64,000 nucleotides of DNA from Paenibacillus sp. UNC499MF (GCF_900107975.1 NZ_FNVF01000001.1:356323-420322); one strand, 5' to 3'; positions 26,842-38,366 are shown, counted from the first letter of the stretch. Notes: generated by a model not told the origin, from the sequence alone. A program made the numbers and translations.

Positions 26842-27140
26842 GTAAAGCGATGACTGGGCCAAGTAGTCCGTACAGCAGTGTCAGCGAGTTAGGGTGGGTG
26901 TGAGCCTAATCTCTGCAGCGGACGAAAATCCCCCAGGAGCGTCTCTTGAAAAGCGAAGTAGGGAGCATCGGGTAATTCCGTTATCGATTCGTCGAGTGAG
27001 ACTGACAACCGGTCGTCATTTCTTCCATGCGGAAACTTTGTCTCTGCAGGCGGGCGATGACAACGGGGCCGGAACGGTCTAACAAGGGTGGTACCGCGAG
27101 CTTAACTTCTCGTCCCTTTTGGGATGGAGAAGTTTTTTTG
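26842..27140 (+). promoter_or_regulatory. T-box riboswitch (tRNA-Ile sensing) upstream of ileS
   Basis: This is a classic T-box leader. The conserved T-box sequence AGGGTGGTACCGCG is at 27085-27098. It is followed by a terminator whose stem AACTTCTC/GAGAAGTT (27103-27133) ends in seven T. The stem I region (about 26850-26945) has the distal GTTAGGGTGGGTGTGAGCC-like loop, and a candidate specifier codon ATC (Ile) is at 26928-26930 in GACGAAAATCCCCCAG. Known mechanism: uncharged tRNA pairs with the specifier and the T-box bulge and stabilises the antiterminator, allowing ileS transcription. The specifier position was placed by eye and is less certain than the T-box itself. Confidence 0.93.
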
Positions 27141-27201
27141 CATTTTAGAGAGCAAGGGAATTTGTCCCGGAAGGGATCAGCGTACTAAGACTAGGGAGTG
27201 A

Positions 27202-29970
27202 ATGGATTTGGATTACGGAAAAACATTGCAGCTGCTCAAAACTGAATTTCCGATGAGAGGCAACCTGCCCCAGGCGGAGCCTAAAATGCAGGCGCATTGG
27301 GAAGAAAACGACATTTATGCGAAAGTACAGGAAAGCCGCAAAGGGCGGGAGAAATTCATTTTGCACGACGGTCCTCCGTATGCCAACGGGGACATTCATA
27401 TCGGTCATGCGCTGAACAAGATTCTGAAGGATATTATCGTCCGTTTCAAAACAATGCAGGGCTATGACGCGCCGTATGTCCCGGGCTGGGACACGCACGG
27501 ACTGCCGATCGAGCAGGCTATCGCCAACGGCGGCAAAGTGGACCGCAAGAAAATGTCCGTTGCCGAATTCCGCAAATATTGCGAAGAATACGCGCTTCAG
27601 TGGGTAGAGCGGCAGAAGGAACAGTTCAAACGTCTCGGAATCCGCGGAGACTGGGACCATCCGTACATTACGCTGCAGCCGGAATATGAGGCGGAGCAGA
27701 TCCGTCTTTTTGGTGAGATGGTGAAAAAAGGATATATCTACAAAGGCTTGAAGCCGGTATATTGGTCCCCGTCTTCGGAGAGCGCTCTGGCGGAAGCGGA
27801 GATCGAGTACAAAGAAAAAACGTCCCCGTCCATTTATGTCGCTTTCGATGTAGCGGACGGCAAAGGCAAGCTTCCGCAGGATGCCGCCTTCGTCATTTGG
27901 ACGACGACACCTTGGACGCTTCCGGCAAATCTCGGTATTTCCGTTCATCCGGACTTCACGTATGCGGTCGTGCAGGTAAACGGCAAGAAGTACGTGCTGG
28001 CCGAAGGACTCCTCGAATCGGCCGCGAAAGCAATCGGGTGGACGGACTACAGCATCGTATCCACGGTTAAAGGCAGCGAGCTGGAGAACGTGACCTGCAA
28101 GCATCCGTTCTACGATCGCGAGTCGCTTGTCATGCTGGGCGAGCACGTTACGCTGGAAGCCGGTACAGGCTGCGTTCATACCGCTCCCGGCCACGGTGAG
28201 GACGACTTTATCGTCGGGCAGAAATACAAGATCGGCGTTCTTTGTCCGGTGGACGATCAAGGACATTTCACGGCGGAAGCGCCGGGGCTGGAAGGCGTTT
28301 TTTACGAAAAAGGCAACAAAATGATTCTGGAATGGCTGGAAAACAGCGGGCATCTGCTCCACGCTTCCTCCATTAATCACCAATACGCGCATGACTGGCG
28401 TACGAAAAAGCCGGTTATTTACCGGGCGACGGAGCAGTGGTTTGCGTCTATCGATAAATTCCGCAGTGAAATGCTGGAAGAGATCAAAAAAATCAAATGG
28501 ACGCCGGCTTGGGGTGAGATTCGTCTTCACAACATGATCGCGGACCGTGGAGACTGGTGTATTTCCCGCCAGCGCGTGTGGGGCGTACCGATTCCGATTT
28601 TCTACTGCCGCAGCTGCAATCATCCAATCGTGAACGATGAGACTATCGAGCATGTGGCGAACCTCTTTGAAAAAGAAGGCTCCAACGCGTGGTTCACACT
28701 GACGGAGAAAGAGCTTCTGCCGGAAGGGCTTTCCTGCCCGGAATGCGGCCAGGGCGATTTCCGCAAAGAAACGGACATCATGGACGTCTGGTTCGATTCG
28801 GGTTCTTCCCATGCCGGCGTGCTGGCCAAGCGTCCCGAACTGCAGTGGCCGGCGGATTTGTACCTGGAAGGCTCCGACCAGTACCGCGGCTGGTACAACT
28901 CTTCCCTGATCACGGGAGTGGCGGTCAAAGGACAGTCCCCGTACAAGGGAATTCTCAGCCACGGCTTTACTCTGGACGGAGAAGGGCGCAAAATGTCCAA
29001 ATCGCTCGGCAACACCGTCGATCCGAGCCAAGTGTGCAACAAACTTGGCGCCGATATTTTGCGTCTGTGGGTTTCTTCGGTGGATTATCAGTCCGACGTT
29101 CGGATTTCGGACAACATTCTGAACCAGATCACGGAAGTGTACCGCAAAATCCGCAACACGCTCCGCTTCCTGCTGGGCAATTTGAGCCACTTCGATCCCG
29201 TTAAGGACCGGGTGGATTTCGCCCGAATGAGCGAGCTGGATCAATATGCGGTTATCCGCCTCAACCGGATGACGGAAAAAGTGATCAAAGCCTACGACGC
29301 GTATGAGTTCCACGTTGTCTATCAAGCGGTCCATCATTTCTGCGCCGTGGAGATGAGCTCGTTTTATCTCGATATCATCAAAGACCGCCTGTACGCGGAC
29401 GCGGCCGACGATTCCGCCCGCAAAGCCTCGCAGACGGTCCTCTACGACGCCCTGCTTGCTATCACAAAGCTCATTGCGCCGATTCTGCCGCATACCGCCG
29501 ACGAGGTGTGGAAGTACATTCCGGGCGTGGAGCTGGACAGCGTGCAGATCAGCGAACTGCCGGAAGTCCGTACGGATGTGTATAACCGGGAGCTGGAGCA
29601 GAAGTGGGACGGCTTCCTGAACATCCGCGACGAAGTACTGAAAGCGCTGGAAGAAGCGCGCAAGAACAAAACGATCGGCAACTCCTTGAGCGCGGCGGTT
29701 GATTTGTATCCGAGCGATGCGGCTTTCAAGCTGCTTAGCGGTTTTGACAAGCTGGATACGCTCTTCATCGTATCGGCCGCAAACCTGCATGATCCGTCCG
29801 AGAAAGCGCCCGAAGGAAGCTACGAGGCCCCGGATCTTGCCGTGCAGGTATCCGTTGCCGAGGGCGAGAAATGCGAACGCTGCTGGATAGTCACACCGGA
29901 AGTTGGGCAGAACAAAGAACACCCGACTCTGTGCGCCAGATGTGCGGAAGTGGTTTCCCACCTCGAATAA
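27202..29970 (+). CDS. ileS: Isoleucyl-tRNA synthetase
   Basis: Class I aminoacyl-tRNA synthetase charging tRNA-Ile. It is 922 residues. The HIGH motif is H66-I-G-H69 and the KMSKS motif is K597-M-S-K-S601; the CP1 editing domain (about 190-390) has [20 protein letters not shown]-terminal zinc-binding module has C891-x2-C894 and C911-x2-C914. This architecture matches the bacterial type typical of Firmicutes. The start is ATG 27202, although AGGGAG is very close to it; TTG 27208, two codons in, has better spacing and may be used instead. Expression is controlled by the T-box leader directly upstream. Confidence 0.97.
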   Translation: MDLDYGKTLQLLKTEFPMRGNLPQAEPKMQAHWEENDIYAKVQESRKGREKFILHDGPPYANGDIHIGHALNKILKDIIVRFKTMQGYDAPYVPGWDTHGLPIEQAIANGGKVDRKKMSVAEFRKYCEEYALQWVERQKEQFKRLGIRGDWDHPYITLQPEYEAEQIRLFGEMVKKGYIYKGLKPVYWSPSSESALAEAEIEYKEKTSPSIYVAFDVADGKGKLPQDAAFVIWTTTPWTLPANLGISVHPDFTYAVVQVNGKKYVLAEGLLESAAKAIGWTDYSIVSTVKGSELENVTCKHPFYDRESLVMLGEHVTLEAGTGCVHTAPGHGEDDFIVGQKYKIGVLCPVDDQGHFTAEAPGLEGVFYEKGNKMILEWLENSGHLLHASSINHQYAHDWRTKKPVIYRATEQWFASIDKFRSEMLEEIKKIKWTPAWGEIRLHNMIADRGDWCISRQRVWGVPIPIFYCRSCNHPIVNDETIEHVANLFEKEGSNAWFTLTEKELLPEGLSCPECGQGDFRKETDIMDVWFDSGSSHAGVLAKRPELQWPADLYLEGSDQYRGWYNSSLITGVAVKGQSPYKGILSHGFTLDGEGRKMSKSLGNTVDPSQVCNKLGADILRLWVSSVDYQSDVRISDNILNQITEVYRKIRNTLRFLLGNLSHFDPVKDRVDFARMSELDQYAVIRLNRMTEKVIKAYDAYEFHVVYQAVHHFCAVEMSSFYLDIIKDRLYADAADDSARKASQTVLYDALLAITKLIAPILPHTADEVWKYIPGVELDSVQISELPEVRTDVYNRELEQKWDGFLNIRDEVLKALEEARKNKTIGNSLSAAVDLYPSDAAFKLLSGFDKLDTLFIVSAANLHDPSEKAPEGSYEAPDLAVQVSVAEGEKCERCWIVTPEVGQNKEHPTLCARCAEVVSHLE

Positions 29971-30038
29971 CGCAGTCCAGGTAACGGAATTCGCCGCCGT
30001 GTGGTGATAGGGAATACCAGATCTGCAGGAGCGATTTC

Positions 30039-30464
30039 ATGGATAACCTGAACGAAGAACGGAACGACCGGAACAATCCCGCTAAACTCGGACTTCCTCC
30101 GGATTCACAAGCAGAGCTTGCGGATTCGGATTTGCCGGTCCAGGACACTCTTACGGTCGACGAGGAAAATCGGCTCATTCATCATATCCATGAGAAAGTG
30201 ACCGAAATCGCGGCCCATATCGAACGGACGCAGATTGCCGATTATGTGGCGCTGATGAATAGGCCGCGCAAGCTGATCGTCGGGAACCTTATAGCGGGAA
30301 TTTCCCGGGGAGTCGGACTCGGTCTCGGCATTACCGTTTTCGCGGGTACTATTCTTTATGCCCTGAAAGCATTGGGCGCTCTGAACCTGCCCATTATCGG
30401 CGAGTACATTGCGGATCTCGTGGAGTACGTCCAGTTTCAGCTGGAAGGGCGCCGGTTTTATTGA
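30039..30464 (+). CDS. DUF5665-type small membrane protein
   Basis: A 141-residue protein of unknown function. It has a polar acidic N-terminus (about 1-50), a helical segment (HHIHEKVTEIAAHIERTQIADYVALM), then one or two hydrophobic helices (about 85-108 and 110-130) around GNLIAGISRGVGLGLGITVF. The layout, with the RPRKL segment before the membrane helix, resembles the DUF5665 family seen in spore-formers. It lies 68 nt after ileS without a terminator between them, so it is probably on the same transcript. A hairpin terminator shared with the convergent gene closes it. Confidence 0.7.
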   Translation: MDNLNEERNDRNNPAKLGLPPDSQAELADSDLPVQDTLTVDEENRLIHHIHEKVTEIAAHIERTQIADYVALMNRPRKLIVGNLIAGISRGVGLGLGITVFAGTILYALKALGALNLPIIGEYIADLVEYVQFQLEGRRFY

Positions 30465-30535
30465 GCCGGTTAGGCGGAAAATCGGAAAACCGCGAGCCGG
30501 GAGCCGGCCCGTCCGGCCCCGCCCCTTACAAAGGA

Positions 30536-30570
30536 AAACGCAGAGCCGCTAGTTCAGCTCTGCGTTTCTT
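30536..30570. terminator. Bidirectional terminator between the DUF5665 gene and yteA
   Basis: AAACGCAGAGC (30536-30546) pairs with GCTCTGCGTTT (30557-30567). It overlaps the stop codon of the minus-strand zinc-finger gene and can serve both converging genes. Confidence 0.8.
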
Positions 30571-31291
30571 CCGATGTATAATCGGGCTCAAGGAGTGGAT
30601 CGCCTTCTTGGTTATCCATATAGGACCGATACGCCTTGTTACGAATAACGGATACATGATTGCCGTAAATATCGGTGGCAAGGAAGCTTTCGAAAGGCTC
30701 GACATAGCCTTCAAGCTCGTCTGCCTCGACATACATGGCGTTATAGTCGCCGATGTTCGGATCTTCCGCCAGGGCGGGAGAGTCGGAATTGCCCCAGCTT
30801 TCTACGATCTGCCAGGCATCTTCGCCGTCAAACTGGTTCTGGTCGGAGCGTTCGTCCAGACTGGTCCGTCCGAAAGGCGGGGCGAGAAATTCTTCTTCGA
30901 CCGGTCTTCTGTCGGAAGCATGCCGGTTCGGCACATGTTCCAGGCAGTATTGGGTTGTCGGAATCGCACTAAGCCGCTCGTAAGGAATGGTCCGGCCGCA
31001 CTCGATGCAAATCCCGTAAGTGCCGGCAGCTAACCTTTCCAGCGCGAGATTGACCTGATCGAGGTGGCGTTCGGCATTTTCCAGCAGAGCGATGTCTTTT
31101 TCCCGCTCGAACATTTCCGTACCTATATCGGCAGGATGATTGTCGTACGTGGACAGCTCTCCGGTGTTTTCGCCCATGGCCTGGGACATTCCGAAGTGTT
31201 CGTCTAGCTCTAACTGCTCTTTAAGTTCCTTTTTCTCGATAAGAAGCTGCTGTCTGAGCCGATCCGTTTGATCGGATGTCAGTATATGCAT
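30554..31291 (-). CDS. yteA: DksA/TraR-type zinc-finger protein, YteA-like
   Basis: A 245-residue protein with an N-terminal coiled coil (LRQQLLIEKKELKEQLELD...) and a C4-type finger CIECGRTIPYERLSAI...YCLEH near residues 95-118, then a long polar tail lacking obvious domains (about 120-245). DksA/TraR proteins bind RNA polymerase through the secondary channel; YteA family members are mostly uncharacterised and often sporulation-linked. In B. subtilis a related gene, ylyA, also lies between ileS and lspA, but here the gene runs against its neighbours and is longer. Ribosome site GGGAG precedes the ATG. Confidence 0.8.
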   Translation of the reverse strand: MHILTSDQTDRLRQQLLIEKKELKEQLELDEHFGMSQAMGENTGELSTYDNHPADIGTEMFEREKDIALLENAERHLDQVNLALERLAAGTYGICIECGRTIPYERLSAIPTTQYCLEHVPNRHASDRRPVEEEFLAPPFGRTSLDERSDQNQFDGEDAWQIVESWGNSDSPALAEDPNIGDYNAMYVEADELEGYVEPFESFLATDIYGNHVSVIRNKAYRSYMDNQEGDPLLEPDYTSEETQS

Positions 31292-31434
31292 AGGGGTACA
31301 TCTCCCTTCGGAAGGTGGCCTGCAGCAATAGGGTTTACGAAGGCTCTCTTTTTTAGTGTGGAAAATGAAAGCACCTCAGCCAAACGTTTAACGGGCGACA
31401 CGCGACAAGCCGTCGTCAGAGGAGGAATCCCGTT

Positions 31435-31932
31435 TTGTATTATTATTTACTTGCACTTATCGTGTTTTTGATTGATCAGGGTACCAAATGGCTCGTGGTT
31501 AAAAACATTCCGCTTCATGACTCCATTCCGGTGATCGGCGAGTTTTTCCAGCTCACCTCGCACCGTAACCGCGGCGCAGCCTTCGGAATTTTGCAGGACC
31601 AGCGCTGGTTTTTCATTCTGATCACCTTGGTGATCGTAGCCGGAGTGGTTTTGTATCTCAACAGAACCCGTAAAGCCGGGCAAAAGCTGATGTCGCTAGC
31701 GCTCGCTCTGCTTTTGGGAGGCGCGGTCGGGAATTTTCTGGACCGTCTTCTTTTCGGCGAGGTTGTCGATTTCCTTCAGCTGCATTTTCAGTTTTCCTTT
31801 TTCGGCAAAGCGGTCGACTACATTTATCCGATCTTTAACATTGCGGACTCCGCTATCGTCATCGGCGTTATTCTGATTTTTATCGATTCGATCATCAGCT
31901 GGAAAAATGAAAAAAGAGGGACGGCATCATGA
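31435..31932 (+). CDS. lspA: Lipoprotein signal peptidase LspA
   Basis: Membrane aspartyl protease (signal peptidase II) that removes signal peptides from diacylated prolipoproteins. It is 165 residues with four hydrophobic helices. Family motifs are DQGTKWLV, HRNRGAAFGIL, GGAVGNFLDRL (first catalytic Asp) and FNIADSAIVIG (second catalytic Asp). It starts at TTG 31435, eight nt after AGAGGAGGA. The rluD-type gene overlaps its end by 4 nt. The RND adaptor at 53.8 kb has a lipobox-like signal and could be one of its substrates. Confidence 0.96.
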   Translation: MYYYLLALIVFLIDQGTKWLVVKNIPLHDSIPVIGEFFQLTSHRNRGAAFGILQDQRWFFILITLVIVAGVVLYLNRTRKAGQKLMSLALALLLGGAVGNFLDRLLFGEVVDFLQLHFQFSFFGKAVDYIYPIFNIADSAIVIGVILIFIDSIISWKNEKRGTAS

Positions 31933-32894
31933 GCGAACAAAACAACTATGATTTGGAACCAAACGGAATGGATGAAACGGAAAGCGAACCGACGCGTTGG
32001 CAGGTTGAAGCGGAGCAGAACGGCGAAAGAATCGACAAGCTTCTGTCCGATGCTTTGGACGGAGTGTCGCGTACGCAAATCCAGCAGTGGATTAAAGACG
32101 GCCATGCCCTGGTGGACGGCCGGAGCGTAAAGCCTAACTACAAGCTGTCCGAAGGGCAGGTCATCGATCTGGCGATTCCTGATCCCGAGCCGCTGGATAT
32201 TGCCGCGGAGAACATTCCGCTGGACGTCGTTTACGAAGACGGGGACGTCATCGTCATCAACAAGCCGCGCGGGCTGGTTGTGCATCCGGCTCCCGGCCAC
32301 TACAGCGGTACGCTGGTGAATGCGCTGATGCATCACTGCAAAGATTTGTCGGGCATCAACGGCGTTATGAGACCCGGGATCGTCCACCGCATCGACAAGG
32401 ACACTTCCGGACTGCTGATGATCGCGAAAAACGACCAGGCCCACGCAAGTCTGGCCGAGCAGCTTAAGGAGCACAGCGTGACGCGCAAATATGTCGCGCT
32501 TGTCCACGGGAACCTGCAGCACGACCACGGGACGATCGATGCTCCGATCGGCCGCGACAGCTACGACCGCAAGCTGTACACCGTAACGGACAAAAACTCC
32601 AAGCATGCGGTGACGCATTTTGCCGTACTGGAGCGGTTTGACGGCTATACGCTGGTGGAGCTTAAGCTTGAAACGGGCCGGACTCATCAGATCCGGGTCC
32701 ATCTCAAGTTTATCGGACACCCGCTCGTCGGAGACCCGTCTTACGGCCGCAGCAAGGGGATGACCATGGACGGTCAGGCGCTTCATGCGCAGATTCTCGG
32801 ATTTACTCATCCGCGGACAGGGGAGCGGCTCGAATTCGAGGCGCCGATTCCGGAGGATATGGCGGATCTTCTTCACCGCCTGCGCAATCTGTAA
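31929..32894 (+). CDS. rluD: RluD-family 23S rRNA pseudouridine synthase (YlyB-like)
   Basis: Converts uridine to pseudouridine in large-subunit rRNA; the exact target of Firmicute YlyB-type enzymes is less certain than for E. coli RluD. It is 321 residues. An N-terminal S4 domain (about 25-90) reads NGERIDKLLSDALDGVSRTQ, and the catalytic domain has HRIDKDTSGLL with catalytic D156, then ETGRTHQIRVH and GDPSYGRSKG. ATG overlaps the lspA stop by 4 nt (ATGA). This pair is conserved directly upstream of pyrR in Bacillus; here the diaminopimelate genes lie between. Confidence 0.92.
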   Translation: MSEQNNYDLEPNGMDETESEPTRWQVEAEQNGERIDKLLSDALDGVSRTQIQQWIKDGHALVDGRSVKPNYKLSEGQVIDLAIPDPEPLDIAAENIPLDVVYEDGDVIVINKPRGLVVHPAPGHYSGTLVNALMHHCKDLSGINGVMRPGIVHRIDKDTSGLLMIAKNDQAHASLAEQLKEHSVTRKYVALVHGNLQHDHGTIDAPIGRDSYDRKLYTVTDKNSKHAVTHFAVLERFDGYTLVELKLETGRTHQIRVHLKFIGHPLVGDPSYGRSKGMTMDGQALHAQILGFTHPRTGERLEFEAPIPEDMADLLHRLRNL

Positions 32895-32902
32895 GAAAGA
32901 TC

Positions 32903-32933
32903 AGGGACAGGCGGAAGCCGGTCCCTCTTTTTT
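32903..32933 (+). terminator. Terminator after the rluD-type gene
   Basis: AGGGACAGGC pairs with GCCGGTCCCT (one mismatch), then CTTTTTT. It ends the lspA-rluD transcript before patA. Confidence 0.85.
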
Positions 32934-32969
32934 AAAATAAGCGAACCTTGGAGAGGGGAAGCATTCCGC

Positions 32970-34133
32970 ATGGAACCAATCATTAATCCGCAGGTAAAAG
33001 AAATTCAAATTTCGGGTATCCGTAAAATTGCGAATAAAGTCGCGGCGATGCCGGATGCGCTGGCTTTGACGATGGGGCAGCCGGATTTTCCGACGCCCGC
33101 CCACATTGCGGAAGCCGCGCAGAAAGCCATCCAGGCAGGCAGGACGGTGTATACGCCAAATGCCGGGCTTCCGGAGCTCAGGAAAGCCGCGGCCGACTTT
33201 GTCGGTTCCAAATACGGGCTGTCCTATGACGGAGGCAGCGAAGTCATCGTAACGACGGGGGCAAGCGAGGCGCTCGACATTACGCTGCGGACTATTCTGA
33301 CACCGGGGGCGGAGGTTATTTTGCCGGGCCCGATTTATCCCGGTTACGAACCGCTGATCCGTCTTTGCGGCGGAGTGCCCGTATATGTGGACACGCGGCC
33401 GTACGAGTTCAAGATGACCGCGGCCGCTCTGGAGCCTCATTTGACGGAGCGGACGCGCTGCGTCGTGCTCGGCTATCCGAGCAATCCGACGGGTCAGATC
33501 ATGACGGAGGCGGAACTGAGTGAGCTTGCGGCTCTGCTGGAAAGCCGGAACCTCTATATCATTTCCGACGAGATATACAGCGAGCTGGTCTACGGAGCCG
33601 AGCATGCTTCCATAGCGGCTCTGCCGGGCATGAGAGAGAAGACGATCGTGATCAACGGGCTGTCGAAATCCCACTCCATGACCGGCTGGCGGATCGGCTT
33701 TACGTTTGCCCCGGAAGCTTTGACCCGGCACATGGTCAAGGTGCACCAGTACAACGTCACCTGCGCGAGCTCTATCTCGCAGTATGCGGCAATCGCGGCA
33801 CTCACCGCGGGCCGTGACGATGCTCTTCCGATGCGCCAGGCTTACGAGAAAAGACTGGAACATGTGTATGGCCGGCTGCAGGCGATGGGGCTGGAAGCGG
33901 TCAAACCGCAGGGCGCTTTCTACCTGTTCCCGTCGATTGCCCGGTTCGGGCTCGGCTCGGAACAGTTCGCTTACAGACTGCTTGAAGAGCAGCGGGTGGC
34001 CGTCGTTCCGGGCGATGCGTTTTCGCCGCTGGGCGAAGGCTACATCCGGCTGTCGTACGCATACTCGATGGAAGTGCTGGACGGGGCGCTGGACCGGCTG
34101 GAAGCCTTCGTCCGCAAACTCGACCGGAGCTGA
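32970..34133 (+). CDS. patA: PatA-type aminotransferase (probable N-acetyl-L,L-diaminopimelate aminotransferase)
   Basis: Fold-type I PLP aminotransferase, 387 residues. The PLP lysine is K233 in NGLSKSHSMTGWRIG. Other marks are YTPNAGLPELRKA, TTGASEALDITLRTIL, GYPSNPTGQ and the C-terminal IRLSYA carboxylate-binding arginine. Similarity is to the PatA/DapX group. The gene converges on dapL and dapH, which carry out the flanking steps of the acetylase diaminopimelate route, so a role in converting N-acetyl-L-2-amino-6-oxopimelate to N-acetyl-L,L-diaminopimelate is the best inference. Without that context it would be called a general aromatic/alpha aminotransferase. Confidence 0.85.
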   Translation: MEPIINPQVKEIQISGIRKIANKVAAMPDALALTMGQPDFPTPAHIAEAAQKAIQAGRTVYTPNAGLPELRKAAADFVGSKYGLSYDGGSEVIVTTGASEALDITLRTILTPGAEVILPGPIYPGYEPLIRLCGGVPVYVDTRPYEFKMTAAALEPHLTERTRCVVLGYPSNPTGQIMTEAELSELAALLESRNLYIISDEIYSELVYGAEHASIAALPGMREKTIVINGLSKSHSMTGWRIGFTFAPEALTRHMVKVHQYNVTCASSISQYAAIAALTAGRDDALPMRQAYEKRLEHVYGRLQAMGLEAVKPQGAFYLFPSIARFGLGSEQFAYRLLEEQRVAVVPGDAFSPLGEGYIRLSYAYSMEVLDGALDRLEAFVRKLDRS

Positions 34134-34154
34134 CGCCGTTCCGAGTGCCGCCAA

Positions 34155-34214
34155 CAAAAAATCCCCTTTATCACACCCGCCGCAAGGCAGAGGGAAGATA
34201 AAGGGGATTTTTTT
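34155..34214. terminator. Bidirectional terminator between patA and dapL
   Basis: AAAAAATCCCCTTTATC pairs with GATAAAGGGGATTTTTT across a 24-nt loop. T tracts flank on both strands, suiting the convergent patA and dapL genes; it touches the dapL stop. Confidence 0.86.
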
Positions 34215-35469
34215 AAACGGACTGTGCGGATTTCCAGCGGAGGTAGCTGTCCACCGTCCGGATGGCTATACCGATGGCTCTTTCATCGGGTTCTATGCGG
34301 GCGTGGTGCAGGCCGTAAGGCGTTTCGGCTCCGAGCCAGAACATAAAGCCCGGGATTTTCTCCAGAAAATAGCCGAAATCCTCTCCGGTCATCGCCTCGG
34401 TACATTCGTACAGGCGAACGGGGATTTGCGGCTCCGACCAGGAAGAAGAGTCTAACGTCGGTTCCAGCACGGTAGCGGCGGCGGCTTGGACGCCGGCGGT
34501 GCCGGTCACGGATTCGTCAGCAGGGGAGCCGCCGGCTCCGGCGGCTGTATCCGATTTTTGCAGCCAGTCCATAAATTCCAGCGTCAGCTCTTCATTGTTA
34601 TACACTTGAAGGTAATTGGAGCCCCAATCAATGGACGCCGTGCAGTCGAATGAAGATTCGATACCGCGGACGATTCCTTCGATTCTCGATTTAATCAGCT
34701 GCATGGATCCGGCGGAGAGAGTGCGGATCGTGCCTTCCAGCCGGGCGTTCTCGGCGATGATGTTCTGCTTGGTACCCGCACTCATTTTGCCGACCGTGAC
34801 AACGGCCGAGTCGAGAGGGTTGATGTTGCGGGACACGATAGAGTGAAGCTGTCCGACGAGCTGGGAGGCTGCGACGACCATGTCGTTGGAGAGATGAGGA
34901 TATGCCGCGTGGCCTCCTTTGCCCTTAAGGTCGATAAACAGCTCGGACGTGTTGGCGAACAAGATGCCGGGCTTGACCGCGATAGTGCCGACGGGATATT
35001 CCGGCGCGATATGAAGGCCGACCATCTGCTCCGGCATCCAGTCCTTTAGCTCGGCGGACGCCAGCATCGGGAGCGCACCTCCAGGGCCTTCTTCCGCAGG
35101 CTGGAACACGACGACGAGATCGTCTTTCATCGGACGCTGCGCAAACTGAGTCACCAGGCCGGCGCCGATGGACATATGCACATCATGCCCGCAGGCATGC
35201 ATATATCCGGGATGTTCGGATTGAAACGCATAGCTCGTTTCTTCCGGAATCGGAAGACCGTCCATATCGGCCCGGTACCCGAACCGTTTCGTAGGGTTCG
35301 TCCCTTTGAGATACACGAGGATACCGGTTCGCCACGTGCGGATTTCCATCCGTTCCTGTGGAAGAGTTTCCAAATAATCGAGGAGCTTGCGCTGGGTTTT
35401 AAATTCCTGGAACCCCGGTTCGGGAATCCGGTGAAGCTCGCGCCGCAGTTCAATAAACGGGCTGGTCAC
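34213..35469 (-). CDS. dapL: N-acetyldiaminopimelate deacetylase DapL-type (M20 amidohydrolase, YkuR-like)
   Basis: M20D-type metal amidohydrolase predicted to remove the acetyl group from N-acetyl-L,L-diaminopimelate. Motifs include [34 protein letters not shown] (metal ligands) and [14 protein letters not shown]. The GTG at 35469 follows AAGGAGAG and gives 418 residues; an upstream open extension lacks a ribosome site. The protein is longer than YkuR because of a roughly 38-residue Ala/Gly/Ser-rich insertion (about 303-341) just before the conserved [18 protein letters not shown] segment. It lies 178 nt downstream of dapH on the same strand. Confidence 0.88.
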   Translation of the reverse strand: MTSPFIELRRELHRIPEPGFQEFKTQRKLLDYLETLPQERMEIRTWRTGILVYLKGTNPTKRFGYRADMDGLPIPEETSYAFQSEHPGYMHACGHDVHMSIGAGLVTQFAQRPMKDDLVVVFQPAEEGPGGALPMLASAELKDWMPEQMVGLHIAPEYPVGTIAVKPGILFANTSELFIDLKGKGGHAAYPHLSNDMVVAASQLVGQLHSIVSRNINPLDSAVVTVGKMSAGTKQNIIAENARLEGTIRTLSAGSMQLIKSRIEGIVRGIESSFDCTASIDWGSNYLQVYNNEELTLEFMDWLQKSDTAAGAGGSPADESVTGTAGVQAAAATVLEPTLDSSSWSEPQIPVRLYECTEAMTGEDFGYFLEKIPGFMFWLGAETPYGLHHARIEPDERAIGIAIRTVDSYLRWKSAQSV

Positions 35470-35647
35470 AGTGGTTCTCTCCTTCTTTCGTTTAAAAGTA
35501 AGTCCGCAGGATTGAAAAAGGGCCCGGCGCCGGAAGCGCTGGGCCAAAACAGCAGCGGCATTCCGCCTGCCTTCAGGAAGGATGCGCGCGTGCCGGTGTT
35601 GTTCTTTTTATGTACAAGCGGAACGTGAACGTAATACCTGCTGAGTC

Positions 35648-36358
35648 CTACAACTCGCGGAGCTCTTTCAGAATTTCCGTTTTGGATTTCGTTTTGTCGT
35701 CGACTTTCTTGATGACACGGGCAGGCGTACCGGCTACAACCGTAAACTCCGGAACGTCTTCCACCACGACGGCACCCGCGGCTACAACGGAACCTTGACC
35801 GATGCGCACGCCTTCGAGGATAACGGCGTTTGCTCCGATCAGCACATCGTCTTCAACCACGCAAGGCTGTGCGGATGGAGGCTCGATCACTCCGGCTACA
35901 ACCGCTCCGGCACCGATATGGCACATGCTGCCGATTTGAGCGCGTCCGCCGAGGATGGCGTTCATGTCGATCATCGTGCCTTCGCCGATGGAAGCGCCGA
36001 TATTGATTACCGCGCCCATCATAATAACGGCGTTGTTGCCGATGGAGACTTTGTCACGGATGATGGAGCCGGGCTCGATACGCGCGTTAATGCCTTTCAG
36101 GTCTAGCAGAGGAATGGCGGAGTTGCGGCGGTCGGACTCGACCACATAATCTTCTATGTTCTGCTGATTGGATTCGATAATGGCCTGGATGTCCGTCCAT
36201 TCGCCGAAAAGGACGCCGCTTTTACCGGAGATGAAGGATTGGATGCCCGTTCCGAAATCAACGGCTTCCAGGTTTCCTTTTACATATACTTTCACGGGTG
36301 TCTTCTTTTGGCTGGTCTTAATAAACTGGATAATTTCTTCGGTATTCATCTGTGTCAT
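35648..36358 (-). CDS. dapH: Tetrahydrodipicolinate N-acetyltransferase DapH
   Basis: Left-handed parallel beta-helix acyltransferase that acetylates tetrahydrodipicolinate, first committed step of the acetylase branch to meso-diaminopimelate and lysine. It is 236 residues. An N-terminal helical domain has [19 protein letters not shown] and [15 protein letters not shown], then hexapeptide repeats (about 90-205) with [20 protein letters not shown] and the C-terminal [12 protein letters not shown] 36358 sits after AGGAGGAG; the frame opens 13 codons earlier, but that part is not conserved. Divergent from the pyr operon. Confidence 0.94.
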   Translation of the reverse strand: MTQMNTEEIIQFIKTSQKKTPVKVYVKGNLEAVDFGTGIQSFISGKSGVLFGEWTDIQAIIESNQQNIEDYVVESDRRNSAIPLLDLKGINARIEPGSIIRDKVSIGNNAVIMMGAVINIGASIGEGTMIDMNAILGGRAQIGSMCHIGAGAVVAGVIEPPSAQPCVVEDDVLIGANAVILEGVRIGQGSVVAAGAVVVEDVPEFTVVAGTPARVIKKVDDKTKSKTEILKELREL

Positions 36359-36515
36359 ACTTCCACTCCTCCTGGGGTACTTTATCTTTATCATCATAGC
36401 AGATGAAAAGCGCTTACGCGATAGATTGTCCGAAAAAACGACAGGATACGCAGGACCACCTCAAAATAATGGGGTCAAACACCCGGAGACGTATGCAAAA
36501 GAATGTTTTTTACGG

Positions 36516-36544
36516 TTGACTTCTTTTGTCGAAAGTGGGATAAT
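36516..36544 (+). promoter_or_regulatory. Sigma-A-type promoter of the pyr operon with a perfect Spo0A-box match inside
   Basis: TTGACT (36516-36521), a 17-nt spacer, and GATAAT (36539-36544). The spacer contains TTTTGTCGAAA, which includes TGTCGAA (36527-36533), identical to the Spo0A box consensus. A protein bound there would be expected to block the promoter. The promoter lies about 30 nt before the PyrR-binding RNA element. Promoter confidence is good; Spo0A binding is speculative. Confidence 0.72.
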
Positions 36545-36561
36545 GGGCTTCAAGTGAATAG

Positions 36562-38240
<1,679 letters not shown>

Positions 38241-38366
38241 AGCGGTTCGTGAGGGAAGCATAAAAACGGCCGCAAAGTGAAAACGGCGTGGACGAATGGA
38301 ACAAAATCAGAAGCGGCAAACGGCGAGAGCAGCTACCCGCTTTTCTATAGAGGAGAGGAAAACGGC

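Noticed and set aside
27145-29961. A 938-codon open frame on the minus strand opposite ileS
   Set aside because: It is a mirror of the codon bias of ileS, has no ribosome site or family motif, and the plus strand encodes a complete IleS with all catalytic motifs.
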